A DNA stretch of 64,000 nucleotides from Roseiarcus sp963749715 (lineage in GTDB: Bacteria > Pseudomonadota > Alphaproteobacteria > Rhizobiales > Beijerinckiaceae), in NCBI GenBank assembly GCA_963749715.1, contig CAVVNR010000015.1, forward strand, positions 1 to 64,000. The letters run 5' to 3'. Under the pieces are notes generated by a model. The model was not told the DNA's origin and searched no databases. It worked only from the letters and a program-made list of their open reading frames with translations. This document shows, piece after piece, positions 27,038 to 35,266 of this stretch (its first letter is position 1; each line of letters starts with the position of its first letter). The translations under genes were made by a program, and so were the position numbers.

Positions 27038-28101
27038 GCGTGCGCTCCCATCTGATTCAAGTCCGAAGCGCCGCACGACGCTCGGACAACCAAAGTCGTC
27101 GGGCACAGAACTGTTTCCGGTTCAAAGTCGCCGCTGGCGAGTTGACGCATCAAGAGTTGCGCTGCGCGAGAGCCAAGATTACGGCCGTTCACCGCGACAC
27201 TGGTCAACGCGGGGAGAGTGTATTTGGCCTCTTCAATGTCGTCGAAGCCGATCACCGCGATATCCCTGCCGACCGATACCCCCGCTTCGGTGAACGCGCG
27301 AACCAACCCGATCGCGACCACGTCGTTGTAACATAGGGCGGCGGTCGCGGGTTTGCGGAGATTGAGCAACTGCGGAGCCGCCGCAGCGCCACCCGAATAG
27401 TTGGTCGTCGTCTCAATGACCAGCGATGCCTCGAACGGAATTTCGGCCTCTTGCAGTGCGAGGAGATAACCGGCAAGACGTTCATCGCGGACGACCATCG
27501 ACTTTAGTCCGCCAACGAAGGCAATCCGCGTGTGTCCGGCCGCCACGAGGTGAGCGGTCGCCTTGCGGGCGCCCTCCTTGTTTTCCGGCGAGACAATGGA
27601 CGCTTTGAGTCCGGGAAGTCGACGCATCACCTGTACGACGGGTAGGCCGGCGACAAGGGCCTTCAACTCGCTGGGCGACGAACCGATCGCGGGCGCCAGG
27701 ACCAGCCCGGCCGCGCCATGCTCGCGCATCGAGCGGATCACTTGCTGTTGGCGGACCGGATTCTCACCTGTGTTGGCGAGAAACGGGATATATGCTCCGC
27801 CCTGGCAGGCCTGCTCGATCCCGATCGCCAATTCGACGTAGAAGGGGTTCGACAAATCATTGATGACCATGCCGAGCACGCCTGATTTGGCGCCGCGCAA
27901 AGTCGCTGCTCCGCGGTGGTAGATGTAGCCCAGCTCCGTCATCGCGCCCGAGACGCGCTCTCGGGTCGCCTCGGCAACCAGGGGGCTCCCCCCAAGCACC
28001 AACGAAACGGTCGACTTCGACACGCCTGCGCGGCGCGCAACGTCGATGATGGTCGCGCGACCTTCGACAGCCTCCGTTTGCCTACCCTCTTCGTCGTTCA
28101 T
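27034..28101 (-). CDS. LacI-family transcriptional regulator
   Basis: This regulator of about 355 residues has a helix-turn-helix TIIDVARRAGVSKSTVSLVL, a hinge and a sugar-binding-type effector domain. The start at 28101 (MNDEEG) is chosen because a codon at 28128 would place the coding region inside a palindromic operator. It heads the operon Gfo/Idh, CoA-transferase, crotonase and is divergent from the flavoprotein gene. Two matching operators (28121-28138 and 28193-28210) lie in this promoter gap, so it probably represses both directions and itself. The effector is unknown. Confidence 0.92.
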   Translation of the reverse strand: MNDEEGRQTEAVEGRATIIDVARRAGVSKSTVSLVLGGSPLVAEATRERVSGAMTELGYIYHRGAATLRGAKSGVLGMVINDLSNPFYVELAIGIEQACQGGAYIPFLANTGENPVRQQQVIRSMREHGAAGLVLAPAIGSSPSELKALVAGLPVVQVMRRLPGLKASIVSPENKEGARKATAHLVAAGHTRIAFVGGLKSMVVRDERLAGYLLALQEAEIPFEASLVIETTTNYSGGAAAAPQLLNLRKPATAALCYNDVVAIGLVRAFTEAGVSVGRDIAVIGFDDIEEAKYTLPALTSVAVNGRNLGSRAAQLLMRQLASGDFEPETVLCPTTLVVRASCGASDLNQMGAHA

Positions 28102-28120
28102 CGAGTTCAAGGGCCCGCTA

Positions 28121-28138
28121 TTTGGCACGTTCCAATTC
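28121..28138. promoter_or_regulatory. LacI-type operator, left copy
   Basis: TTTGGCACGTTCCAATTC contains the pseudo-palindrome TTGGCACGTTCCAA (28122-28135) with the central CG typical of LacI-family sites. It is the exact reverse complement of the right copy at 28193-28210. It sits about 20 bp upstream of the chosen start of the regulator gene. Confidence 0.8.
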
Positions 28139-28192
28139 TTCCTCCATGGCGTCAGCCAAAGAAGCGCAGCACTAATGGTCTATTGACGCTAC

Positions 28193-28210
28193 GAATTGGA
28201 ACGTGCCAAA
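28193..28210. promoter_or_regulatory. LacI-type operator, right copy
   Basis: GAATTGGAACGTGCCAAA is the exact reverse complement of the left copy. The centres of the two palindromes are 74 bp apart, about seven helical turns, which would allow a LacI tetramer to loop the DNA. This copy lies about 52 bp before the flavoprotein start. Confidence 0.8.
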
Positions 28211-28261
28211 ATTGGTATCCGGTATTGAAACTTCAGTCAACCCCTATCCAGGGAACAACTC

Positions 28262-30335
28262 TTGAGCCCAACGATCCCGCAGAAAATCCTCGACGGTCTG
28301 ACCGATGTCGCGATGCCGAAGCTCGCTAACGAAAAGCCGCCGATGGAATTCGTCACTGCGTTCGGCTTCCAGCTGCCCACGCGACGATGCCGCGCCTTGG
28401 TGCTTGGGAGCGGCGCGGCCGGACTGAGGGCGGCAGTCGAGTTGAAGCGCCGTGAGATCGATGTCGTGATTGCTTCCCAGAGCGCATTTGGCGGCACGTC
28501 AGCCTGCTCGGGATCGGACAAGCAGACGCTGCATACGGCCAACTCTTCGGACCGAGGGGACGACTTTCGCGCGATGTCGGAAAGCCTCGGCGCCGGCGGC
28601 GCCATGGACGACGACGCCGCCTATGTCGAAGCCGTAGGCTCGGCGCGCGCGCTGTCGTCGCTGCAATACCTGGGCTTGCCGATACCGCAGGATCCGCTGG
28701 GTGGAGTGTTGCGTTATCAAACCGACCACGACGAGGTCGGACGGGCGACGAGTTGCGGCCCGCGGACATCACGCCTGATGATGAAGGTCCTCGCGGAGGA
28801 AGCGATCCGGCTGGGTGTTCCCATCATCAACCATACGACTGCGGTGCGCCTTCTCGTCGATTCGCGCGAGCCCCGTCGCGCGGCCGGCGTTCTGGCGATT
28901 CGTCCCAAACACCGCGCCGATGACAATCCCCTCGGTCTAACCGCGTTCTTCTGCGACTTCCTGATCATTGCCGGCGGAGGACCGGGAGAGCTCTATCGAG
29001 ACAGCGTCTACCCTCGGCATTGCTTCGGCTCGTTGGGTCTTGCGCTCGAGGCGGGTCTCGAAGCGGTCAACCTGACAGAGAGTCGAGTTCGGCATCGGGA
29101 CGTCGCGCGATCACTTTCCCTGGAATCTGTCCGGCACCTATGTGCAGTGCATGCCTTACGTGTATTCGCTCGATTCTCGCGGGCGGGAGCATAATTTTCT
29201 CGGCGACTATTACAGAACCACGCGTGAGCTGGCCTCGAATGTTTTCCGCAAAGGATATCAGTGGCCCTTTCACGCGACACGCATGCTCGACTTCGGCTCA
29301 AGCCTCTTCGACCTCGCAGTGTTTCGAGAAACTCGCGCGGGGCGAAAGGTGTACATGGATTTCAATCGGAATCCGCTCGCGGTTCCCGGAGACGCCGAAT
29401 TCGATCTCGAGCGGCTTGATGCGGATGTGCATGCCTACCTCAAAAACTCCGGCGCCCTGCTCGAAAAGCCCTTAGACCGCCTTGGTAAAATGAACCCTTT
29501 GTCGATCGCGCTGTACAAGCGCTACAAGTACGACATCACACAGAAACCGTTGGAATTCGCAATCAACAACCAGCATATGAATGGCGGGCTGTCGGTCGAC
29601 ACATGGGGACGAACAAGCCTCGAAGGCTGCTATGCAGTCGGCGAGGCTGCGGGTACGCATGGCGTCACGCGTCCTGGCGGCGCCGCCCTGAACGCCGGCC
29701 AGGTCTTCGGCACGCGCTGCGCCGAACACATTGCTTCGCGCCGAGGCGTCGAAGTCGCTCGCTCGTCCGAGCGCGACCTCGTGCACGGCGCGCTCAGCCG
29801 AATTCTTGAAATCCTTCGACCAGACAGTTCGATTGCCGTCGGCGCAATCAAGGCCGAGATCCAGGCCAGAATGACCGACCACGCCGGGATCGTCTGCAAC
29901 GCCGACGGCGTCAAGGAGGCCCTTGCCGCCGCTCAGTCGCTCAACGACTTAATTCGGGAGCGCGGAGTCGCCTCCCACGGAGCGTACGAGGCCGCGAGGG
30001 CGCTGCAATGGCGGCAAATGGCGATCGCCTCGGAGGCGGTCCTGGCGGCGCTCGCGTTCTACCTCGATCGCGGAGGCGGGAGTCGCGGCGCGCGCGTTGT
30101 ATGCGCTCCGCAAGGCGACCGCATCCCGCTCGCTCGGACGCGGCCGCTCAACGAATTCCGGTTTCTTCCTGAGCGCGCCGAAGACCGAACTGTGCAGATC
30201 TTGATTCGGCTCGACGGCCAACATTTCACTATTCGGACGCGGGCGGTGCGCGCTCGCGACCGGGAGCGCCGCGCGTTCTTCGAGCGCGATTGGCCCGACT
30301 TCCTGACCGGGGCGATCTTCGAAAGCGCGAACTGA
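28262..30335 (+). CDS. FAD-binding oxidoreductase of fumarate reductase/succinate dehydrogenase flavoprotein family, one frame break
   Basis: The joined product is about 690 residues. The N-terminal Rossmann motif is ALVLGSGAAGLRAAVELKRR, followed by FGGTSACSGSD in the flavin region and RTSRLMMKVLAEEAIRLGV. The C-terminal half contains GGLSVDTWGRTSLEGCYAVG and AGTHGVTRPGGAALNAGQ, the FAD-closing motif of the family, then a helical domain. The frame breaks near 29086-29088 by one extra base. The family reduces or oxidises a C=C or C-OH next to a carboxylate; the substrate here is unknown. A TTG start at 28262 is likely; an ATG at 28312 is the alternative. It is probably controlled by the divergent LacI protein. 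Confidence 0.82.
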
Positions 30336-30521
30336 TCTCTATGGGGCAGCCGCGCGCAGGCGCCCAAGGTCATTTTCGTCATGGCTTCGCCGGTGACGCG
30401 TTGAATGGGTGTTGGCGACCGACGCGAATTTCAACCGGGCGACCAACTTCGTCGCCGCAATCGCCCTTGTTTCCGAGCCGAAACGTCTAGGCCATAGATT
30501 TTGCTTGCAATGCTTACTAAT

Positions 30522-30529
30522 AAGCGCTT
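30522..30529. promoter_or_regulatory. Palindromic AAGCGCTT core inside TTACTAA...TTAGTAA arms, candidate operator
   Basis: An 8-bp palindrome with a central CG is flanked by TTACTAA (30514-30520) and TTAGTAA (30529-30535), which are reverse complements of each other but not centred on the core. The element lies about 90 bp before the binding-protein start. It could be a regulator site for the glycerol-type importer operon; it differs from the LacI operator at 28121-28210. Confidence 0.35.
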
Positions 30530-30550
30530 TAGTAAACTTCTGCCGCTCAA

Positions 30551-30586
30551 CTGCCGTTTGGGCGGCAGGCTCGATGGGCTGCCGCC
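30551..30586 (+). promoter_or_regulatory. Two mutually exclusive hairpins in the leader of the importer operon
   Basis: CTGCCG (30551-30556) can pair with CGGCAG (30563-30568). The same CGGCAG, extended to GGCGGCAG (30561-30568), can instead pair with CTGCCGCC (30579-30586). The two stems cannot form together. They lie 35-70 bases before the ATG at 30621, so folding could affect expression of the operon. No known riboswitch family is recognised. Confidence 0.4.
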
Positions 30587-30620
30587 GCGAGATACCGGCA
30601 ATATAAGGGAGGAAACAAGC

Positions 30621-31958
30621 ATGACTAAGGCTTTGGCATTGGTTGGACTCGTCGCCGCCGGATTATCGGCCGCGGCGACTGTCGACGAAGCGCAAGCACA
30701 AGCGAAATCGCTGACCATGTGTTGGGCGGCGTGGGATCCAGCGAACGCGTTGGTCGAGCTTGACAAGGATTTCACTAAGCTCACCGGAATCGAGATGAAG
30801 CATGAGTTCGTCCCCTGGACGAGCTACGCGGACCACTTCATCAACCTGCTCAACTCGCGCAGCGCTGAATGCGATCTGATCATCGGCGACAGCCAGTGGA
30901 TCGGCGGCGCGGCCGAGAACAAGTGGTATGTGAAACTCAACGACTTCTTCGACAAGAACAAGATTTCGATGGACGCGTTCCTGCCCGCGACCGTCGTCGG
31001 ATATGCCGAATGGCCCAAGAATACGCCGAACTACTGGGGGTTGCCCGCCATGGCCGACGCGGTCGGCTGGACCTATCGAAAGGACTGGTTCGCGAAGCCC
31101 GAGCTTCGCGCCGAGTTCAAGGCCAAGTACAATCGCGAACTCGAGCCGCCCAAGACCTGGGACGAGCTGCTTGAAGTGGCCAAGTTCTTCACTGGCAAGG
31201 AGATCGACGGCAAGAAGGTCTACGGCTCGTATATCTTCACCGAGCGCGGCTCGGAAGGCATCACGATGGGCGTCACCAACGCGATGTACAACTACGGCTT
31301 CGACTACATGGACCCCAACAAGCCCTACCAAATGCAAGGTATCGTCAACTCCGCCGGCGCCGCCAAAGGCATGGACGTCTACAAGGAGCTCTTCAAGTGC
31401 TGCCAGCCGCCGGGTCTGACCAACGCATATATGCAGGAGGGCCTTGACGCTTTCAAATCCGGCCAAGTCGCAATGCAGATGAACTGGTACGCGTTCTTCC
31501 CTGGCCTCGCCAAGGATCCCAACGTCGGCGGCGACAAGATCGGCTTCTTCAAGAACCCTGCCGGTCCAACCGGCGATTTCACCCAGCTTGGCGGTCAGGG
31601 GCTTTCAGTGGTCGCGGCTTCGAAGAATGTCGACGATGCGCTTCTCTACGTGAAGTGGTTCGCCCAGCCTGAGGTTCAGCAGAAGTGGACCGATCTGGGC
31701 GGCGCCTCAGCTTCCAAGGCCGTGCTTGAGTCGGACGCCTATAAGAAGAGCGCCGGCTATGCGCCGTCGTTCGTGGAGTCAATGGGGATGGTCAAGGACT
31801 TCTGGGCTGAGCCCCTCTACGTCCCGCTCCTCCTCGACATGCAGAACCGGGTCCATGACTATGTGGTCGCGGACAAAGGCACTTCGCAGAAGGCGCTCGA
31901 CGAGTTGGTCAGGGACTGGATGAAGGTCTTCAAGCAGGAAGGCAAGAATCCTTCCTGA
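30621..31958 (+). CDS. Extracellular solute-binding protein of glycerol-type ABC transporter
   Basis: This 445-residue protein has a signal peptide ending at EAQAQA (about residue 28) and a family-1 binding fold (LTMCWAAWDPANALVELDKD, then LIIGDSQWIGGAAENKWYV). It captures the substrate for the two permeases and two ATPases that follow. The gene set resembles the rhizobial GlpV-P-Q-U-S-T glycerol importer as I remember it, but this binding protein is shorter than GlpV, so another polyol or triose is possible. An AAGGGAGGAA ribosome site precedes the ATG at 30621. Confidence 0.88.
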   Translation: MTKALALVGLVAAGLSAAATVDEAQAQAKSLTMCWAAWDPANALVELDKDFTKLTGIEMKHEFVPWTSYADHFINLLNSRSAECDLIIGDSQWIGGAAENKWYVKLNDFFDKNKISMDAFLPATVVGYAEWPKNTPNYWGLPAMADAVGWTYRKDWFAKPELRAEFKAKYNRELEPPKTWDELLEVAKFFTGKEIDGKKVYGSYIFTERGSEGITMGVTNAMYNYGFDYMDPNKPYQMQGIVNSAGAAKGMDVYKELFKCCQPPGLTNAYMQEGLDAFKSGQVAMQMNWYAFFPGLAKDPNVGGDKIGFFKNPAGPTGDFTQLGGQGLSVVAASKNVDDALLYVKWFAQPEVQQKWTDLGGASASKAVLESDAYKKSAGYAPSFVESMGMVKDFWAEPLYVPLLLDMQNRVHDYVVADKGTSQKALDELVRDWMKVFKQEGKNPS

Positions 31959-31997
31959 CCGCGCAAGGGCTGGTCCGGCTTTTTATCCAAAACCCGT

Positions 31998-32021
31998 CCC
32001 CGGCGTCGCAAAGCGCCGGGG
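31998..32021 (+). terminator. GC-rich hairpin between binding-protein and permease genes
   Basis: The arms CCCCGGCG (31998-32005) and CGCCGGGG (32014-32021) are perfect complements around an 8-base loop, 39 bp after the binding-protein stop. No T run follows. Its position matches the hairpins at 7368-7390 and 22169-22199. Confidence 0.55.
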
Positions 32022-32052
32022 AGAGTTGATCGGTCCATAAGCGGGCGAGGTT

Positions 32053-33012
32053 ATGACGGCGACGAACAATGCAAGAGGCGTAGCAGAAGGAATCGCCTTG
32101 AGAACGCCGGCGCCGCTCGCCCGGCGGGTGAGAGGCCTGTCGGACAGGGCCATCGCCTGGCTTTTCATCCTGCCGACGATATTGCTGCTTCTCGCAATCA
32201 ACATTTTTCCGCTGATCTGGGCGATCCGGTTGTCGTTCACCGGTTTGATGGCCAACCTGCCGACCCAAGCCCAATTCATCGGCATCGACAATTACCTCGA
32301 CATTCTGACGGATGAGGATCTTTGGGCGAACTTCCAGATCACCGCGCATTTCGTATTTTGGACAATCGCGCTGCAGATCCTGATCGGCCTCGGTCTTGCG
32401 TTGCTTATCAACCAGAAATTCCACGGCCATAGCTTTTGGACGACCGTCATCCTGCTGCCGATGATGTTGTCCCCGGCGGTCGTCGGCAACTTCTGGACCC
32501 TTCTATTCCAGCCGCAGATCGGGCCGTTCAACTATCTCGTCGCCTTCGTCACCGGCGCTGCGCCGAGTTCGTTCACAATGATCGGAAGCGTCGCCCTCGC
32601 GCCGTGGACGATCGTGCTGGTCAACACCTGGCAGTGGACGCCCTACGTGATGCTGATCTGCCTGGCCGGGCTGCGCTCCATTCCTGACTACATCTACGAG
32701 GCTGCCGAGGTGGACCGCGCGTCGCCGTTGAGGCAATTCTGGTCGATCACTTTGCCAATGGTCCTCCCCTTCCTCATGCTTGCCGTGCTCTTCCAGGCGA
32801 TCCAGTCGTTCGTAACGTTCGACCTGGTCAATCTCCTCACTTCCGGCGGACCGGGATCGACGACGGAACTGGTCTCGATCACGCTGAAGCGCGCCGCGTT
32901 TGAAAAATGGGAGACCGGCTATGCGTCAGCGCTGGCGGTGATCCTGTTTATCACGATATTCGGCGCGGCAAACATCTACGTGAAGGCGCTCAACAAGGTG
33001 AAACAGCAATGA
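32053..33012 (+). CDS. ABC transporter permease (GlpP-like, CUT1 family)
   Basis: This 319-residue inner-membrane protein has a first helix IAWLFILPTILLLLAINIFP, five further helices and the coupling loop YEAAEVDRASPLRQFWSITLP. It forms the channel with the next permease, whose start overlaps its stop by 4 bp. The role as part of a glycerol or polyol importer is inferred from the two-ATPase gene set. Confidence 0.92.
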   Translation: MTATNNARGVAEGIALRTPAPLARRVRGLSDRAIAWLFILPTILLLLAINIFPLIWAIRLSFTGLMANLPTQAQFIGIDNYLDILTDEDLWANFQITAHFVFWTIALQILIGLGLALLINQKFHGHSFWTTVILLPMMLSPAVVGNFWTLLFQPQIGPFNYLVAFVTGAAPSSFTMIGSVALAPWTIVLVNTWQWTPYVMLICLAGLRSIPDYIYEAAEVDRASPLRQFWSITLPMVLPFLMLAVLFQAIQSFVTFDLVNLLTSGGPGSTTELVSITLKRAAFEKWETGYASALAVILFITIFGAANIYVKALNKVKQQ

Positions 33013-33962
33013 GCGCCGCCCCATCGCGCCGCCCCTTCTCGGAGGCCTCGCCGCTTGTCCGTTGGCTGGCGGGCGCCGTGGTCATCTTCTACGCCATTGT
33101 CACAATCCTGCCTCTGGCGTGGATCGGGGCTACGGCCTTCAAGTCTCAAGCGGATGCGATCGCCTATCCGCCCAAAGTCCTCTTCACGCCGACACTCGAA
33201 GGATTTGTCGACCTGTTCACGGTGCAGACGCATCAGTCGCACGATTTCATCGACAAGCTTCCGCCGCCTCAGACATGGTACGAGAAGATCGCCCGCAACC
33301 GCGACATGGTGATTGCTGGTCCGTCTCGGGTGGTCGAGCGCTTCCTCAATTCGTTGATCATCGGCTTCGGCTCGATGATTCTCGCGACTTTCCTCGGCAC
33401 GCTGGCCGCCTACGGGTTTTCGCGCTTTCGCGTGCCCATGGCCGACGACCTGCTTTTTTTCATCCTGTCGACGCGGATGATGCCGCCGATCGCGGTCGCG
33501 GTCCCAATTTACATGATGTATCGCTGGCTTGGCCTTTACGACACGAGGATCGGCATGATCCTGCTGTACACAGCGGTGAACTTGTCGCTCGCTGTGTGGC
33601 TGCTCAAAGGTTTTATCGACGAAATCCCCCGAGAATATGAAGAGGCCGCGCTTGTCGACGGCTACACACGGCTGCAGGCATTCCGAAAAGTGGTGCTGCC
33701 GCAGGCAGCGACTGGAATCGCCGCGACCGCGATTTTCTGCCTGATTTTCTCGTGGAACGAATATGCATTCAACCTGCTGCTGACGAGTTCGGACGCGCAA
33801 ACCATGCCGCCCTTCATCCCCTTCATCATCGGCGAGGGCGGCCAGAACTGGCCTGCGGTCGCAGCCGGAACGACACTTTTTCTGTTGCCGATCCTGATTT
33901 TCACGGTCGCGTTGAGAAAGCAATTGTTGCGCGGGATCACGTTCGGAGCGGTGCGCAAATGA
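33009..33962 (+). CDS. ABC transporter permease (GlpQ-like, CUT1 family)
   Basis: This 318-residue membrane protein has an N-terminal helix VIFYAIVTILPLAWIG, a large loop at about residues 60-115 and the coupling loop EEAALVDGYTRLQAFRKVVL. The start is fixed by the ATGA overlap with the previous permease. Its own stop overlaps the small membrane-protein gene in the same way, so the set is translated as one unit. Confidence 0.92.
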   Translation: MSAAPSRRPFSEASPLVRWLAGAVVIFYAIVTILPLAWIGATAFKSQADAIAYPPKVLFTPTLEGFVDLFTVQTHQSHDFIDKLPPPQTWYEKIARNRDMVIAGPSRVVERFLNSLIIGFGSMILATFLGTLAAYGFSRFRVPMADDLLFFILSTRMMPPIAVAVPIYMMYRWLGLYDTRIGMILLYTAVNLSLAVWLLKGFIDEIPREYEEAALVDGYTRLQAFRKVVLPQAATGIAATAIFCLIFSWNEYAFNLLLTSSDAQTMPPFIPFIIGEGGQNWPAVAAGTTLFLLPILIFTVALRKQLLRGITFGAVRK

Positions 33963-34159
33963 CTGGGAGCAACGCAACGCCGCGAGGATGGACGAATTGG
34001 TTTCGACGCGGCCCTTGGGAGAGCGTTGCGACGACGGCGATCGGCATCGGGATTCTGATGCTGACGCAGCCGTTTTCGCTTGATCTCTATACGTACTCGT
34101 TCGTTACGATCCTGGGCGGCACGCTTGGGTTCGTGATCGTCAGCCACTTTCCGCGGTGA
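33959..34159 (+). CDS. Small two-helix membrane protein of glycerol-type ABC operon (GlpU/DUF2160-like)
   Basis: This 66-residue protein has two hydrophobic segments, about residues 22-38 (VATTAIGIGILMLTQPF) and 44-63 (YSFVTILGGTLGFVIVSHF). It overlaps the permease stop by ATGA and lies 9 bp before the first ATPase gene. A small protein of this type, GlpU with DUF2160, sits between the permeases and other components of the rhizobial glycerol importer. Its role is unknown; it may stabilise the channel. Confidence 0.8.
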   Translation: MTGSNATPRGWTNWFRRGPWESVATTAIGIGILMLTQPFSLDLYTYSFVTILGGTLGFVIVSHFPR

Positions 34160-34168
34160 GGCGTCGAG

Positions 34169-35266
34169 ATGTCGGAGATCCGTGTCGAGCGGCTGCATAA
34201 GGCCTTTCAGGACTTCGTCGCCGTCCAGGACTCGAGCTTCACGGTTGAGGACGGCGGGTTCTTCGTCATGCTCGGGCCATCGGGCTGCGGCAAGACGACG
34301 ACTTTGCGCATGATCGCCGGCCTCGAGCTGCCGACCGAGGGCAAGATTCTGCTGGAAGGCGAGGACGTCACCTTCCGTCGCGCTGCGGAGCGCGACATCG
34401 CCTTCGTTTTCCAGCTTTTCGCCCTCTATCCGCACATGAACGTCGCGCAGAACATCGGGTTTCCACTGAAATGCCAGGGCGTCGCCCGCGATGAGATTCG
34501 CAAGCAGGTGACTGAGACCGCGCGGCTGTTGCGCATCGGGCATCTTCTCTCCAGCAAAGTTTCGAAGCTCGCGGGCGGCGACCGGCAGCGCGTTGCCCTT
34601 GGCCGCGCAATTGTACGCCGGCCGAAAGCTTTTCTCATGGACGAGCCGCTTGGCGCGCTCGACGCCGAGTTTCGCCGCCTCATGTGCGATGAGTTGCGCG
34701 ACCTTCACGACCGGATCGGAGCGACCACGGTCTACGTCACCCATGACCAGCTCGAGGCGATGTCGATGGCCGACCAGATCCTCGTGATGAACCGCGGAGT
34801 CGTCGAGCAGATCGCCACGCCTCAGGAAATCTACGACCGACCGAATTCCATGTTCGTCGCCGATTTTATCGGGTCGCCGTCGATGAACTTCATACGCTTC
34901 GAAGGCAAGCTTCAGCGGGGCGACCGCGCCGTCCGTCTTTACGACGCGAGCATCGCTGTACCCGAGATGCGTGCGGACGGCGTGAGCGGGCCGCTTGCGC
35001 TCGGCGTCCGCCCAGAGCATGTCACGCTATCCGATTCCGGCGCCATTCGCGGCCGGGTTTTCGGCGCCGAATATCTCGGCACGACGCAGATCGTCACGAT
35101 CGACATCGAGCAGGGTCGGATCAAGGCTCGCCTGCCGGCGTCCCTTGCGGTCCGGCTCGGCGAGACGGTTGGGCTCGCATTTCAAACCCAGCGGCTGGTG
35201 GTGTTTGACGCAATCAGCGGGCGCGCGACTCGGAGCGCACTTTACGAGGGCGGAGGCCATGGCTGA
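34169..35266 (+). CDS. ABC transporter ATP-binding protein (GlpS-like)
   Basis: This 365-residue protein has Walker A GPSGCGKTT, Q-loop VFQLFALYPHMNV, a slightly altered signature LAGGDRQRV (alanine for the usual serine), Walker B FLMDEPLGALDAEF and the switch YVTHDQLEAM, followed by a TOBE domain. It is the first of two different ATPases in the operon, which probably work as a heterodimer. It overlaps the next ATPase gene by 8 bp. Confidence 0.93.
   Translation: MSEIRVERLHKAFQDFVAVQDSSFTVEDGGFFVMLGPSGCGKTTTLRMIAGLELPTEGKILLEGEDVTFRRAAERDIAFVFQLFALYPHMNVAQNIGFPLKCQGVARDEIRKQVTETARLLRIGHLLSSKVSKLAGGDRQRVALGRAIVRRPKAFLMDEPLGALDAEFRRLMCDELRDLHDRIGATTVYVTHDQLEAMSMADQILVMNRGVVEQIATPQEIYDRPNSMFVADFIGSPSMNFIRFEGKLQRGDRAVRLYDASIAVPEMRADGVSGPLALGVRPEHVTLSDSGAIRGRVFGAEYLGTTQIVTIDIEQGRIKARLPASLAVRLGETVGLAFQTQRLVVFDAISGRATRSALYEGGGHG

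Noticed and set aside
33662..35020. 452-codon minus-strand frame opposite the permease and ATPase genes
   Set aside because: The opposite strand carries Walker and EAA motifs with coupled starts; this frame has neither domain nor ribosome site.
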